A stretch of DNA of 24,969 nucleotides from Parachlorella kessleri (taxonomy: Eukaryota > Chlorophyta > Trebouxiophyceae > Chlorellales > Chlorellaceae). Shown in pieces: positions 1 to 10,269 of the stretch. Numbering within the stretch: position 1 is the stretch's first letter; every line of letters begins with the position of its first letter. The notes under the pieces were generated by a model. That model was not told the origin of the DNA. It made no database searches and worked only from the letters and a program-made list of their open reading frames with translations. The position numbers were made by a program, and so were the translations under genes. Location: contig BBXU01000315.1 of NCBI GenBank assembly GCA_001598975.1, positions 1-24,969 of the forward strand, written 5' to 3'.

Positions 1-60
1 TTCGCCCATGGTTGCAACGGCATAATGCTTCCAAGCGCAAACAGAAGTTCTCCCACCACC

Positions 61-74
61 TTACATCACTTACA
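61..74 (-). terminator. Two putative UGUAA poly(A) signals for the recombinase gene
   Basis: Read on the minus strand, TGTAA occurs at 74-70 and again at 65-61, about 30-40 bases after the proposed stop codon at 105-103. UGUAA is the usual poly(A) signal of chlorophycean green algae. The placement supports ending the gene at 103 rather than splicing from the good-looking donor at 212-211. Bases 1-60 show nothing else I can identify. Confidence 0.45.
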
Positions 75-102
75 ATGCTATACCACCATCACAGGTGCAG
101 TG

Positions 103-3100
103 TCAACCCCAATGCTGTGGCCATACAGTCTTCCATCCTACTGACCCATGATGCCAAAAACAAGCATGCAAATGGCAAGCACAGGAAGCCACACACATCT
201 GCAAGCACGCACCTGAGGGGACAGCACTCGCGGCGATTCTCGACGCCAGGGAGGACGCCATGCCTGCCACTGCAGACAACCGCTCCCGTAGGGCCGGCGC
301 CATCTGCTCCCTGGCCAGAATGTCACTAAGTTGCGCCACTACATCCCAGGCCAGGCCTTCCGCTGCTACACCTGCCAGAACCCCTTGCTGCATAGTGCAG
401 GCCTGCTGCTCTTGGTGCACAATGCGGGTCTCAGCAAGCCGCAATGGGCTCCCTGCTATTGCGCTGGTGGGCGGCAGGAGGCTCATGCGACTTTCCTGCT
501 GAATGCCAGCCGCACATGCCCCGCTGCCCGCCACGAGTTGCGGCTCATGCCCTGGGGCGGCCACGGAGGCTTGTGGCTGGTGGTCCGAGACTGGGGGCTC
601 CATCTGGATCACTGCCTGCTCAGTGCACACCAACCGTACCAGCCCCTCTTGACACTGCTCCCCGCCTCGCTGGAACAGCTGCCGTATCACACCAGCCTCT
701 ACCTGGTGCCGCCCAAAGACCACCTCATCCTGAGCTACGACTGGCTGGCTCGGTTGCTGTTCCTGTCCCAACTGCTGCTGATGTTGCTGCTGCATGGCAG
801 CGCCCTGCCTCTCCCCTTGCACTGCAAGCTCACCGCGCACTGGAGAGAGCCACTCCTCCTCCACCCTGTCAGCAAGCGCTGTCACCAGGCCGCCTGGTCT
901 GGCTAGCTGTGGGGAGGCTGTCGCAATGGTAGCCGCTGATGCGTCCCGCGCTGGTGACACCAGGCGGTCAAGGTCTGGGTTGGCTGCCCAGTCAGCTGCA
1001 GGCGTGTCACCATCATCCGCAGCAGGCACGAGAGGGAGCTCGCTCTTGCACGACTGCACCCGCATCACTGCCTCTGCCAGCTGCAACTGCTGCATGTCAT
1101 CGAAGGAGACAGTGCCACCATTCATAGCGGTGAACATGACGTTCACCTGCTGGCCCGTCAGGGGCTGGCCAGTTGCCACCGCCAGTAGGCACTGCTGCAT
1201 CACGCTGGTGAGTGATGACAGCTGCTCCTGTGGTGCCTTGGGGCGCAGCTGCTCAAACACCTGCAGTGAAAGCAGCGGGACAACGAGGAGGTTTTGAGCC
1301 ACATGTGATGCACGCACCAATCCTTGACAAATTGTTGACAAGTTTGTGAGAGCTAGTGTTGCTTAATTGCACTAGCACCAGATTATGCTGGTAAGTCCGC
1401 GAGCAATGAAGCATGGAGGCATTCTTCAGGTGTTCAAAGTTGCTGATCCAACTTTATGTCTGCTCACCCCCGTGTCAGCAAGCAGCCGATACGAGCGCAA
1501 ACGCTGTCGGAAGTCCGGGTTGCCCAACAACAGTTTCAGGGTGGGGTTCACACCCTCCAGCTCGTCCAGCTCCCAATCCTCTAGGGCTCCTAGGCTAATC
1601 TTCACAACCTCCTGCTCCTCCAGCATGTCGATCAGCTCCAGCGCATCCTGCTTAGACAAGGTGTGGTCTTAACCTCGACAACACCACAATTTTTGGCACT
1701 TCGCACACCGAACTTATCACATTCTACTTATCACATCTATGCAGCCCGCCCCGTGCAGCCAGCAACTGTAGCATGCTTCTATACATGTAGCTCAAACCGG
1801 TCATCCTAGCTTCTAGAAAACCGCACCTGGAAGACAACCACTGCCAGCCACTCAAGGAGTTCCAGCACAGATAAGTGGGAGACTGTGGCCTTGCCGGCGG
1901 CTCGCAGCTGCGTGCAAACAAGCTGTCTAGGTTAAAAAGTCACCACCAGCTGTGTGGGAAAGCAGAGCTGACGCCAATGCCTAACACTATAAGCAGCACT
2001 GGCCCAATAAATGCCACGACGAAGCCATCTCTCATGCTCTAAACAAGTGCTCACAGGAAACCCCGAAACAGCCTTTACCTCTTCCACCTGCTTCTTGAAC
2101 TCGTCCAGCCAGGGAAATATACACTCCCGTATGCTAGGAGTGATGCAGAAGAGGAAGCGGGGGGCAAAGAAATTGGAAAAGTCGCCCTGCGCTGCTCCTG
2201 GCCAGCCACCTATATGTAAGAAAGGCACCCACGTTTGCATGCTAAACATTGCCCGGCAAGTGTAGAGGTCATATTATGCATCACAAAGCACACCCATGCA
2301 AGTGCATACACCTAACAAGCAATGCAAACTAAATCGGCCAAGCTTACCCACGGCCAGGAGCGCCTTGGGCGGGAAGAGGTGCAGATAGTGCCGCTGCAGC
2401 ACGGTGCCATTCCAGCCGCCCATGTGCTCGATGGCTGATTGCTCCACCCTGCAGTGCATGCTGTCCACTCACATTGAACTCATTGTTTTTGCCGCACACC
2501 TGTCATGCAATAACGACATTGCAGGTCTTGCAGAGATGTGTATCCTGTGCAGCAATCATTAAACAGTTCTTGCATGCCCTTAAAACCTTCTCAACCTACC
2601 CTGCCTCGTCCATCTGTCGGGCACCACCCTTGCGGTTAGCATGTGTGGCTGCATTCATGACAACGCCAGCTTCGCCCACGAGCCAATTCTTCACGTCCGC
2701 ATGCTGGGTGTCATACGACACAGGGGTCGTAGGACTGCTGCCTGCCCACAAGGCTGTTTGCCTCCTGCAAGCAGGGGGCCAGACTGAACAATTCAAATGT
2801 GGGCGCGGGCAAGACGCCATGGCCACAAGCTTGCAAACCTGCCCTGCACTTCCAGAGCAACTGTGTGCAGCCTTGACAGAGGTAGGAATGAATCGCATCA
2901 GACCCCATCGATAAGGGAAATCAGAGGGCCGAGTGACTGATGCACAATATAGTATTGAGCAATAATTGTGGACCATGTGTGTAGCATCTTACCAAGCCTC
3001 AGTGTCATTGGGGTCAGGGAAGGGCTCGCCCTCCAGCGTGAAGCGTGCACACAGGTAGCGCCCCAGAGCTCCCTGGGGGCACACCAGCGGGTTGCGGGAG

Positions 3101-5461
3101 CGCCCAATCCCCTTGTACAGGGGCTTCCCCGTCTGCAATAATGAAGCAATCAAAACAGATGGCACCTTCTTACCTTCTTAACAGATAGTGCAGTTTTGCG
3201 GTGCCAGCCAAGACTTGCAGTGCCACCTTCTTGCGAGACCCTACCTGACCTCAACCCACCTTCTGCAGCTTGCCACCTCGCAAGACGGAGGGGCAGAGGA
3301 CATATGCGCAAGGTCCAATGCTGCGCACAGGGACAGGCCTTGCCAAGTGACAGATGCGGGCAAGGCGCCCATCATCGCCACGGCCGACAGCATGATGATT
3401 GAACAGCATCCACGACCTGCAGAGGCATACAAACACAGCGTTGCAAAGGGAATCAAAGTAGGCTTTTTAACCCCTCGTGACTGATTCAACGCTCTAATAA
3501 TTGGAAAGTGCACACCCTCATATATCTGCAAGCTAGCAACACCCTCGCCAGCACACACGTCACCACAGGCAACAACTTTTGAGGCCTGTTTCATACTCAC
3601 TGAGCGCAAGCAGCTCTTAGTGATGCGTCGCAGATCATGATGCGGCAAGCCTCCACTAGCTCTTCATAGGAGTAGGAATCAGCACCTGTGCCGTCTTGTG
3701 GGTCAGCCTCTCCAGAATCCCTGTACATGCAAACTTCGTTACCTTAAAGCAGTGTGGCAGCTGCCATTCGAGTCGAATTGATTATGAAGGTGATGGACCA
3801 TGCTGCTTTCTCCTTGAACATAATGCAACCCGCTTTCCTCCACCACCGAGCGCTTTACAAATGCACATGCTCACTCCTGTCCATCACCAACTCACAGCTG
3901 ACCCTTGGCAGCCAGCTTCAGCGTGACGGTCTTGATTGCTGCTCCAACATGCCCGTTCTCCCTGATCCTCCGTATGACGGAGTTGTCGACGCCGCGCTGC
4001 AGCTGCTGATGGCGGTACAGGGCTTGCACCGCACTCGTGAACCCTTCGAAGGCAGATACAGTCTGCAGGCATTCCAAGAGCGACAAAGACATTACATCTG
4101 GGCATGTTGCATGGCTTGGCACGAGGCCCAGACCTTAGCACCTTATGCACCGCGGCACGGTAATATTTTCATCGCCCCAGGTGACATGCTGACGGACTGC
4201 AACCAGCCATCATGGTTGTCAATCAACCTCACCAGTGTCTGTGGCTTCTTCTTTCTGTCATCACCAAGCCCACGCCGCCCCTTGTCCTCATACCAGCCTG
4301 GGAAGTTGGCACCAGCCCAGTGGTATGCCCGGGCCACGATGTCTGGGCCGTCACTGGCCAGCAGGTCAGTGTGGAATTGCTGCAGGTCTATGCTTGCCGC
4401 CCTGGCCCAATCTATGCACTCCGGACTCTCCCAGCCGTACTTGCAAAACCACTGCAATAATCAGACAGTCAAGGAGTTTATCGGTTTGACAGTGGAGGAC
4501 GTATTACCACCGCAAATGCTACCACCCTACCAAACTAGACTAGACTAGCAAATGCTGGACTGTACAAGCGAAATTGACGGCAAACAAAGGTGAACCCGTT
4601 CCCTGCAGACAGTAGTTGACTGCAAAATGCGCAGACGACACATGTTGGTGCTGCAAGATACTCACGAAGTACTTATTCTGGTTGTAGGCGTAGTTGGAAG
4701 TGGTCTTCTCGCGCATGGCTCCCTCGTGCTCGTCAGCCAAGACGGTACGCTCAGCAGCGGTCAGCCTGCACAGCAGCACAACTCTTCAGCTCTCTTGGAC
4801 CGTATTCAACTGCAAAGAGCAAATGCAAAACAGATAGTAATTGAGGTGGAATGCACTGACAAGAAGGTGTCAGACAGCAGTGTGGCGGGTGCCAGCTGCG
4901 TCAAGAAGCACGCAGTATTAGGTTAGTTGTATTTAGTGTCTATTTAGTGTCCAGTCCTTCTTCTTGCTGTGCGATAGTCGCCACAGAAGCACACCTGAAG
5001 GTGCCCTCTTCCTCTGCTGAGGAGGCCCTGAACCGCGCCCTGCGCTCTACCGCGACAGCCTGCCGCCGCTTGCGGCTAGCACTAGTGCCGCTCCCACCAC
5101 CGCCTTTGACCCCCGCCTGTCTTCCCTGCTGCTGCTGCTGCTCCTGTGCGGGGCCCCCAGTGGCAGGCAAGCTTGCTGTCCTGTCATTCTGCACTGGCAG
5201 CTGCGCCGTGACAACCTCTGCAGGTGCAGGGGAGGGTGGCGAGGATGGGTGCTGCTGGCCACCAGTGTCAGCTTGCCTGCTGGGTCCCTCTCCTGTTGTA
5301 AGCCTCCTGCGGCGCCTCAACCCTCCATCTGGAGGCAAAACCGCTGCTGCCCTCGCTGGAGGGGAGTCATCAGAGCCCTGTCCATCGACAAACCGAGCTG
5401 GGCGCCTTCGAAGCCTTGAAGGCCTTCTCGCTGTTGCAGGTGCTTCTTCATCACTATCCAT
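103..5461 (-). CDS. Crypton/Ndc10-type tyrosine recombinase, 13 exons, 1074 aa
   Basis: Hand-built exons, all phase-consistent: 5461-4995, 4765-4666, 4451-4194, 4062-3896, 3720-3601, 3416-3260, 3132-2993, 2764-2600, 2448-2348, 2209-2079, 1907-1827, 1647-1468, 1260-103 (stop TGA). Residues 1-156 are basic and disordered with a poly-Gln run. Residues about 157-280 hold an N-terminal DNA-binding-like segment (NYAYNQNKYFQWFCKYGW). The catalytic region runs about 370-600: GRGDDGRL (candidate Arg I, R383), GGKLQK (candidate Lys, K420), THANR (H511, R514), GGW (W537) and HYLHLF (Y546). R514-W537 is 23 residues and W537-Y546 is 9, as I recall for Cre. The following IFPWL segment matches the end of the Ndc10-like domain. 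This fold cuts and rejoins DNA through a 3'-phosphotyrosine in Crypton transposons, and is also found in domesticated host proteins. The 385-residue C-terminal exon is unrecognised. The donor after exon 3 (GTCAGC) is the weakest junction. Confidence 0.8.
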
Positions 5462-5650
5462 GACGGCACTGTGCTGCTAGACAGGCGCAGGGCACTAACG
5501 GGCAGGCTGCACCATGGGCCAGGCAGGCAGGTGTCGTGCGGCGTTCGTCACCGAAGAAAACACAACTAATATAGGTTAGGAAGTAATCGAGGGGCGACAG
5601 AGAGGCCAAAGCGCTGAAAAACGCACCCACATAGCACCCCAACATTTGCA

Positions 5651-5725
5651 GGATTTGCGGATCCCCATCACAGTGGGGGGCATCCGCGCCCATCCCCGTG
5701 CCCCGTAGGAGGGATCCGCAAATCC
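5651..5725. repeat. 15-bp perfect inverted repeat with 45-bp spacer
   Basis: The left arm GGATTTGCGGATCCC (5651-5665) is the exact reverse complement of the right arm GGGATCCGCAAATCC (5711-5725). Each arm contains a GGATCC core. The spacer is GC-rich. It could form a stem-loop in DNA or RNA, be a paired protein-binding site upstream of the recombinase gene, or be the remnant of a small element. I see no target-site duplication that would show it to be mobile. Confidence 0.7.
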
Positions 5726-5759
5726 CATGCTGTGTACTGCGTGGCGCCCGCGCCCATAA

Positions 5760-5790
5760 CACGTGGTCCACCACAGTGGTCCCACCACGT
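5760..5790. promoter_or_regulatory. G-box-containing nested palindrome
   Basis: CACGTG (5760-5765) is a G-box/E-box core of the kind bound by plant and algal bZIP or bHLH factors. It sits at the edge of a larger dyad, ACGTGGT at 5761-5767 and ACCACGT at 5784-5790, which encloses a second perfect dyad ACCACAGTGGT (5770-5780). A regulatory role is inferred from position, about 90-120 bases before the plus-strand start codon and 300 before the minus-strand one. Confidence 0.35.
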
Positions 5791-5877
5791 CTACCCATGA
5801 CGTCTACCTGCGTTTCTTGATGTAGAACGATGTAGAAAAGGCCTTAGAAATCTCAATATCACCTTGCGCTTTCGCCG

Positions 5878-6237
5878 ATGGAGGATGCCAGGCGGCTCGC
5901 GGTCACCAGGAGGCGAGCCTTCGTGACAGCTCAGTGGAAGAACCGAGTCAAGGAGCCAAGCACCAAAATTCGCGTCACCCCGCTTGGCGATATCAGCTGT
6001 GTGATTTCTGACTTGGTCCTGGTGCGTCGTCTAGGCTACTCAACGGCTCAAGCTCAAGTTCCGTCCTCCCTCCCTCGTTAAGAGTGGCTATAGGGTGTCG
6101 TGGTGTTGCAGAGGAAGAGAGGCAGGACTGTTAGCGAGATAAGAGCAGGTGGGCTTCTTGGCGTAAAGCCTCGCCGCTTGAACTGCTGGCAGGTCCACAT
6201 CCCAGGAACTGAAGGCAGCAATGTAGAGATGGCTTGA
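5878..6237 (+). CDS. Small basic hypothetical protein, 2 exons, 89 aa
   Basis: Proposed exons are 5878-6021 and 6112-6237, separated by a 90-bp intron with a GTGCGT donor and a TGTTGCAG acceptor, both in phase 0. The protein begins MEDARRLAVTRRRAFVTAQW, is rich in Arg and Lys, and continues after the splice with RKRGRTVSEIRAGGLLGVKP. I see no signal peptide, membrane segment or known motif and do not recognise a family. An alternative is that exon 2 ends at the CAG/GTCCAC site near 6191 and more exons follow in 6240-6860, where a 612-base frame stays open (6241-6852). Either way the support is only open frames plus reasonable splice sites. Confidence 0.35.
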
Positions 6238-7350
6238 AGGTTGCAGCCAAGCTGCACCTGCAGAGTCCACGGAGCTGCTGGACAAGTCCAGGTTCCTACT
6301 GCAGTTACTGCAGCGGACAAGCAGTGCTACTGGCAGGAGCAAGTGCAGCTGGCAAACGACACCGGACCGCACGTCGGCTGGCATCAGCTCCAGGTGCAGA
6401 CTAGGTTATGTGCCCATTGCCCAGTCCTAAACACGGCGCTCACTACTGCTGCCCCGCCGGTATTATGTCCACAGATTACCCAAGCCTGCCTCCTCCTCTG
6501 CAGATGTCAGCGGGCCAGGGAAGCTGCGCCAGCTGCGAGCTTTGATGGAATGCAAGCTCAGGACTACAGGGTGCTTATGGAACGGGCATGCCAAACGCCC
6601 AGCTTGCTGTGGTGCTGCCCGGTAGCAGCTACCATGCACGGTGCGGCTGCACTGCCGATGGGAGACCAAGCAAGCAGGACACAGACCACCTGTGCCCTAG
6701 ACCAGGAGCAAACAATGGTGAAGTACAGGGATCAAGGCGCTGGTCGCCGCAGCAGGCAGATCGCGGTCCGGCGGCGCAGCAGCGACGCTTGGGACATAGC
6801 AGCCTTCAGTTCACTTGCATCAGCGGCCCCGGCTGGAAGCCCACAGCTGTAGGGTGCATCCTGTAAGCAGTGCCAAGCCCTCCCGGAGTCTGGACACAAG
6901 CCACCACTGTCAGCAACTCACCAAGTGGTACCTCAGTTCATGGCATATGAGCAGGAGCCCCTGCCAAGCAAATAACGCGTCCCTTGCACCCAGCTCAGGC
7001 TAATGGTCTTTCTCAGCTCAAACAGATTACAGATGGTGCAGCTTTCGAAAACAAACACAACTGTTAGCTGCCAGACTGCAGAACCCAACTGAGAGTGCAC
7101 ACTGGAACCCAGCCCGTAAACTAGCTTGCCAACCCTGATCCATCACGTTGCACAGCTGCATAAAGCCGTTCTACATCCCAAGCACTGCAAATCGTGTGTT
7201 GATGAAAATATGTGTTGACAGAGGTAGTTGTTCCTTATCTCTGGCGGTGGCGGGGAGAGATGAGGGAAGGATGAGTTCTGTGCCACTGTGTCCCTCAGCC
7301 TCGTTTGCATCCGGTCGATCGGATCATTGCACCAACTGCAGACCACTACA
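6238..7350. other. Intergenic region: 3' flank of small gene, 5' flank of peroxiredoxin
   Basis: A plus-strand TGTAA lies at 6862-6866 and could end the upstream transcript. The frame 6241-6852 is open, but its translation has low-complexity Cys/Gln/Ala composition and matches nothing I know. From about 6900 to 7350 I see no gene; this should hold the peroxiredoxin promoter and 5' UTR. No TATA box or obvious cis motif stands out. Confidence 0.4.
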
Positions 7351-10269
7351 ATGGCGTCATCCGTGTGCATGCCCGTGGCTGCTGCAAGCCTGCGGTCCAC
7401 TCAGGCCGCCCGTGTGGCCTTCAAGGGCCAGCCCCTGAAGGCTGTGCCACTCCGTGCTGCTCGCAAGCAGATCAGCACCCTATGCAAGGCGGCGGTGAGG
7501 AACTGTGTGTAGAGCCTCCTACCTGCTGGCCATCAAGCGTGGTTGCCTGTCCAGCCTCCTATTAGCAAACATAGTCGCATAAGTCAGTTGGAGGTTGCGT
7601 GTTGCATATGCAGGCTCCTCTGGTGGGCAGCACTGCCCCTGACTTCTCAGCCACCGCTGTGTTCGACCAGGAGTTCATCGACGTGAAGCTCTCTCAGTAC
7701 CGCGTGAGTAGCAGGCTTAGTGGTGGACACCCAAAGCTGGAGCCTGCAAGGAGACACATCGGCGAAGAACACAGTACCAGTGCCAGCTGACGGTGGGGTC
7801 CCTGCTTCGTGCTCCAGCAGAAGGTGCATGGGTAGTAACTATCTCGTTCCTGGCCTGCTGCAGGGCAAGTATGTGGTGCTCTTCTTCTACCCCCTGGATT
7901 TCACTTTTGGTAAGCCGAGCTGAGCCGGCCAGCCTTTCACCTCCACCTGGTCTGAACCGTAGGGGCCAAAGCTTGCCAGCCTTGCCAGTACATGGCTCAC
8001 ATAATCATACTAGAGACTGGAGGCCCCTAGGTCATTCGTAGGCCGTAGGGCAGTGGAGACTTCCGGCTGCTCCCACACTCTTTACTATGTCCGCCGTGCA
8101 TTTCGAGTTGCACAACATATTGAGGCAACCACCCACAAGGGGTCGTTGACTGCATGGGTTGTGCTGGCACCACAGTGTGTTCCAGCAAGCAAGAAGAATA
8201 GGAATATCAGCCACGGTGGACTGTGCTGCAGTGTGCCCCACTGAGATTACCGCCTTCTCTGACCGCCACGACGAGTTCAAGGCAGTGGACACCGAGGTGC
8301 TGGGCGTGTCTGTGGACTCCCAGTTCTCGCACCTGGCCTGGATCCAGACTGACCGCAAGGCAAGCGGAAGGGGCTGGTGGGCATGGTCGTGCTTGAGGAT
8401 CAAGCCCTGTCCGCGGCTCTGTGCTATGCACTTGCCTAATAGCAGTGGGGAAGTGGAGTCCAGGCGGCCTGCGCAGGGAAGAAGTGTAATCCACAAATGG
8501 CATTGATGCTTCGCCATTTGTGGGGTGCGCTCCTGCTGACTGGAGCGTGGGTGCCCTGGGTGAGACCTGGTGGGGACCCCCTTGTGTAGAAGTTTTTGGA
8601 CCCTTGCTCTCCCTGGCCTCCGGTCCCCTTGGCACCCTAGTGACATTGGCTGCCTGTTTAAGGACTTGCACGCACGTGCGCTGACCGTGGGGCGGGAGAC
8701 ACTTGCGCGTTGCGCACGGGTGCTAACTGGGATTCAGGAGACACTTGCGGCACATGGAGGCAACTTTCCGGGTTTCCTTCACATGGGCCTGTCTACGCCT
8801 CCTTAACCATGCACCAGTGTCAGGCCCGCAGGAGGGTGGCGTCGGCGACCTCAAGTACCACCTGGCTTTGTCTACGTCTCAGTTCCTGTTACCAGGCCAC
8901 CAGTGTCGTGTCCGCAGGAGGGCGGCGTGGGCGACCTCAAGTACCCTCTGGTTGCCGACCTGAAGAAGGAGATCTCGGAGGCCTTTGGCGTGCTGTCCCC
9001 CGACGGCATCGCGCTGCGCGGGCTGTTCATCATCGACAAGGAGGGCGTGGTGCAGCACGCGACCGTCAACAACCTGGCCTTTGGGCGCTCGGTGGAGGAG
9101 ACGCTGCGCACCCTGCAGGTGGGTGAGGGCGGGGGCGGCTTCACACCTGGTAGGATTAGTTGCTTTAGTTACGGGGGTAATTAAGGGTATTACGAGACTG
9201 CCTTCCTGCCAAATGCACGATGGCAGCAGGGGGGCGGGCAGTGGCGGGAGCTTCACACCCTGTAGAACTTGCAGGCAGGCTGTGGGCTTGGCACTGGAGG
9301 CTTGGGGAGGGCGGGTGGTGTTGACGATTCCATATGGCAGAAGTTTGTGGGCACGTAGGGATGAGGGTAGGTGTGGGTGGGGGTGAGGGGCACAGAGCCC
9401 TGGGCGCTGCGCAAACGGCTGGCGCTGGCATGATATGCGGGCCTTGCGAGGGTGATTTTTGTTGCGCATGTCCCTGGGTACAGTCCTGACTGCTTGTTCC
9501 ACTGCCCATCAGCCCTGCTTACTGAAGTGTTTCTATGGGAAGCCCCGCCCTCAGTGGCTGGATGTGGTCCTTTGGCTACGCCACCTCCTCGCATGCCCAC
9601 CAGTACGGTAAGGCAGAGGCCAAGCAGGTGTTCCCAAGGATGTTGAGTGCCTTGGTTGACTGTCATCTCACAGGCTGGTGTTTGTCGGCTCCTTCTTGCG
9701 GTGGCTCTACATCTCATAGACTCTATGGTGGTTTCTCCTCCCCCCTGTTGCAGGCCATCCAGTATGTGCAGGCAAACCCCGATGAGGTGTGCCCCGCTGG
9801 CTGGAAGCCCGGCAGCAAGACCATGAAGCCCGACCCCAAGGTAGGGGGCAGCGTGCCGCACCTGTATGGAGCTGGGTGTATGGTGCTAGCTGCGCTGCTG
9901 TGCAGGGGGAGCCTGGGTGATGTGTTGTCGGGAAGCCAGGCCCCAGTGTGCTGGTGATCGGGCCGGGGTATGGAAGCAGCGGCCCGGCGATCCAGTTTGC
10001 GGGCCAGCTGGTTGCTGACTGGTAGCGGTAGCAGCCAAGGGATTCCTTGTGCTGTATTGTATGTCAGCCCCATTGATGTGCGCCCCTTGTCTCCTGGCAG
10101 CACGGCACTTGATCGTCCAAGGATGATTGCCTGCATGTTGTACCACCTCCGCGGTCCTATTGAACGAGGCAGGCAATGCAACGACAAGAGAGGTACAGTG
10201 AGCTGTTCTAACACAGGCTGGCTGCTCGCTTCGCTGCAGGGCTCCAAGGAGTACTTCGCGGCAATCTAA
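7351..10269 (+). CDS. PRX1: Chloroplast typical 2-Cys peroxiredoxin (BAS1 type), 7 exons
   Basis: Exons: 7351-7494, 7614-7703, 7864-7909, 8232-8359, 8918-9118, 9754-9840, 10240-10269, giving 241 residues. It reduces hydrogen peroxide and alkyl hydroperoxides with electrons from thioredoxin or NTRC in the stroma. Residues 1-48 form an Ala/Arg/Ser-rich plastid transit peptide lacking acidic residues. The mature part has [15 protein letters not shown] with peroxidatic Cys95, resolving Cys216 in [11 protein letters not shown], the GGVG motif at 138-141 and a C-terminal YF at 237-238. GGVG plus YF mark an overoxidation-sensitive enzyme that can act in redox signalling. Length and order are typical. 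The intron after exon 4 starts with GC (AAG/GCAAGC). The third residue of the FVCP block is split between exons 3 and 4, with the Val codon made from G plus TG. Close to certain. Confidence 0.97.
8491..8523 (+). repeat. 11-bp stem-loop in peroxiredoxin intron 4
   Basis: CCACAAATGGC (8491-8501) pairs perfectly with GCCATTTGTGG (8513-8523) around an 11-base loop. A weaker CGCTCC/GGAGCG pair follows within 30 bases. The intron (8360-8917) is the one with the GC donor. The stem is too short to propose a microRNA precursor. It may simply be local RNA structure. Confidence 0.5.
8788..8955 (+). repeat. Tandem duplication of intron 4/exon 5 junction in peroxiredoxin
   Basis: The acceptor and first codons of exon 5 occur twice, 86 bases apart: GCAGGAGGGTGGCGTCGGCG from 8828 and GCAGGAGGGCGGCGTGGGCG from 8914. 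Similarity extends upstream to a shared TGTCTACG (8790 and 8869) and downstream through GACCTCAAGTACC. Only the second copy continues into the rest of the enzyme; 86 is not a multiple of three, so splicing to the first acceptor would shift the frame. Inside the copied codons the differences are synonymous for five residues (GGVGD), then diverge. Confidence 0.85.

Larger units (their letters stand above)
5462..5877. promoter_or_regulatory. Divergent intergenic region between recombinase and small gene
   Basis: This 416-base stretch separates the start codon of the minus-strand recombinase (5461) from that of the plus-strand small gene (5878), so it should contain both 5' UTRs and promoters if both genes are real. 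No clear TATA box is visible. It holds two dyad structures listed separately (5651-5725 and 5760-5790). Confidence 0.4.

Noticed and set aside
212..220. Strong donor (CCTCAG/GTGCGT) as the end of recombinase exon 13 with the gene continuing left of the window
   Set aside because: The frame stays open past it to a TGA at 103 that is followed closely by two UGUAA signals, so ending at 103 is simpler. Not excluded.
4947..5480. 177-residue plus-strand frame
   Set aside because: It is antisense to exon 1 of the recombinase, which has a good start codon, a good donor and phase continuity with twelve further exons.
8032..8646. Long minus-strand open frame (204 residues) inside the peroxiredoxin gene
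   Set aside because: It lies antisense to exon 4 and intron 4 of a certain gene and its translation has no recognisable pattern; it is a by-product of GC-rich sequence.
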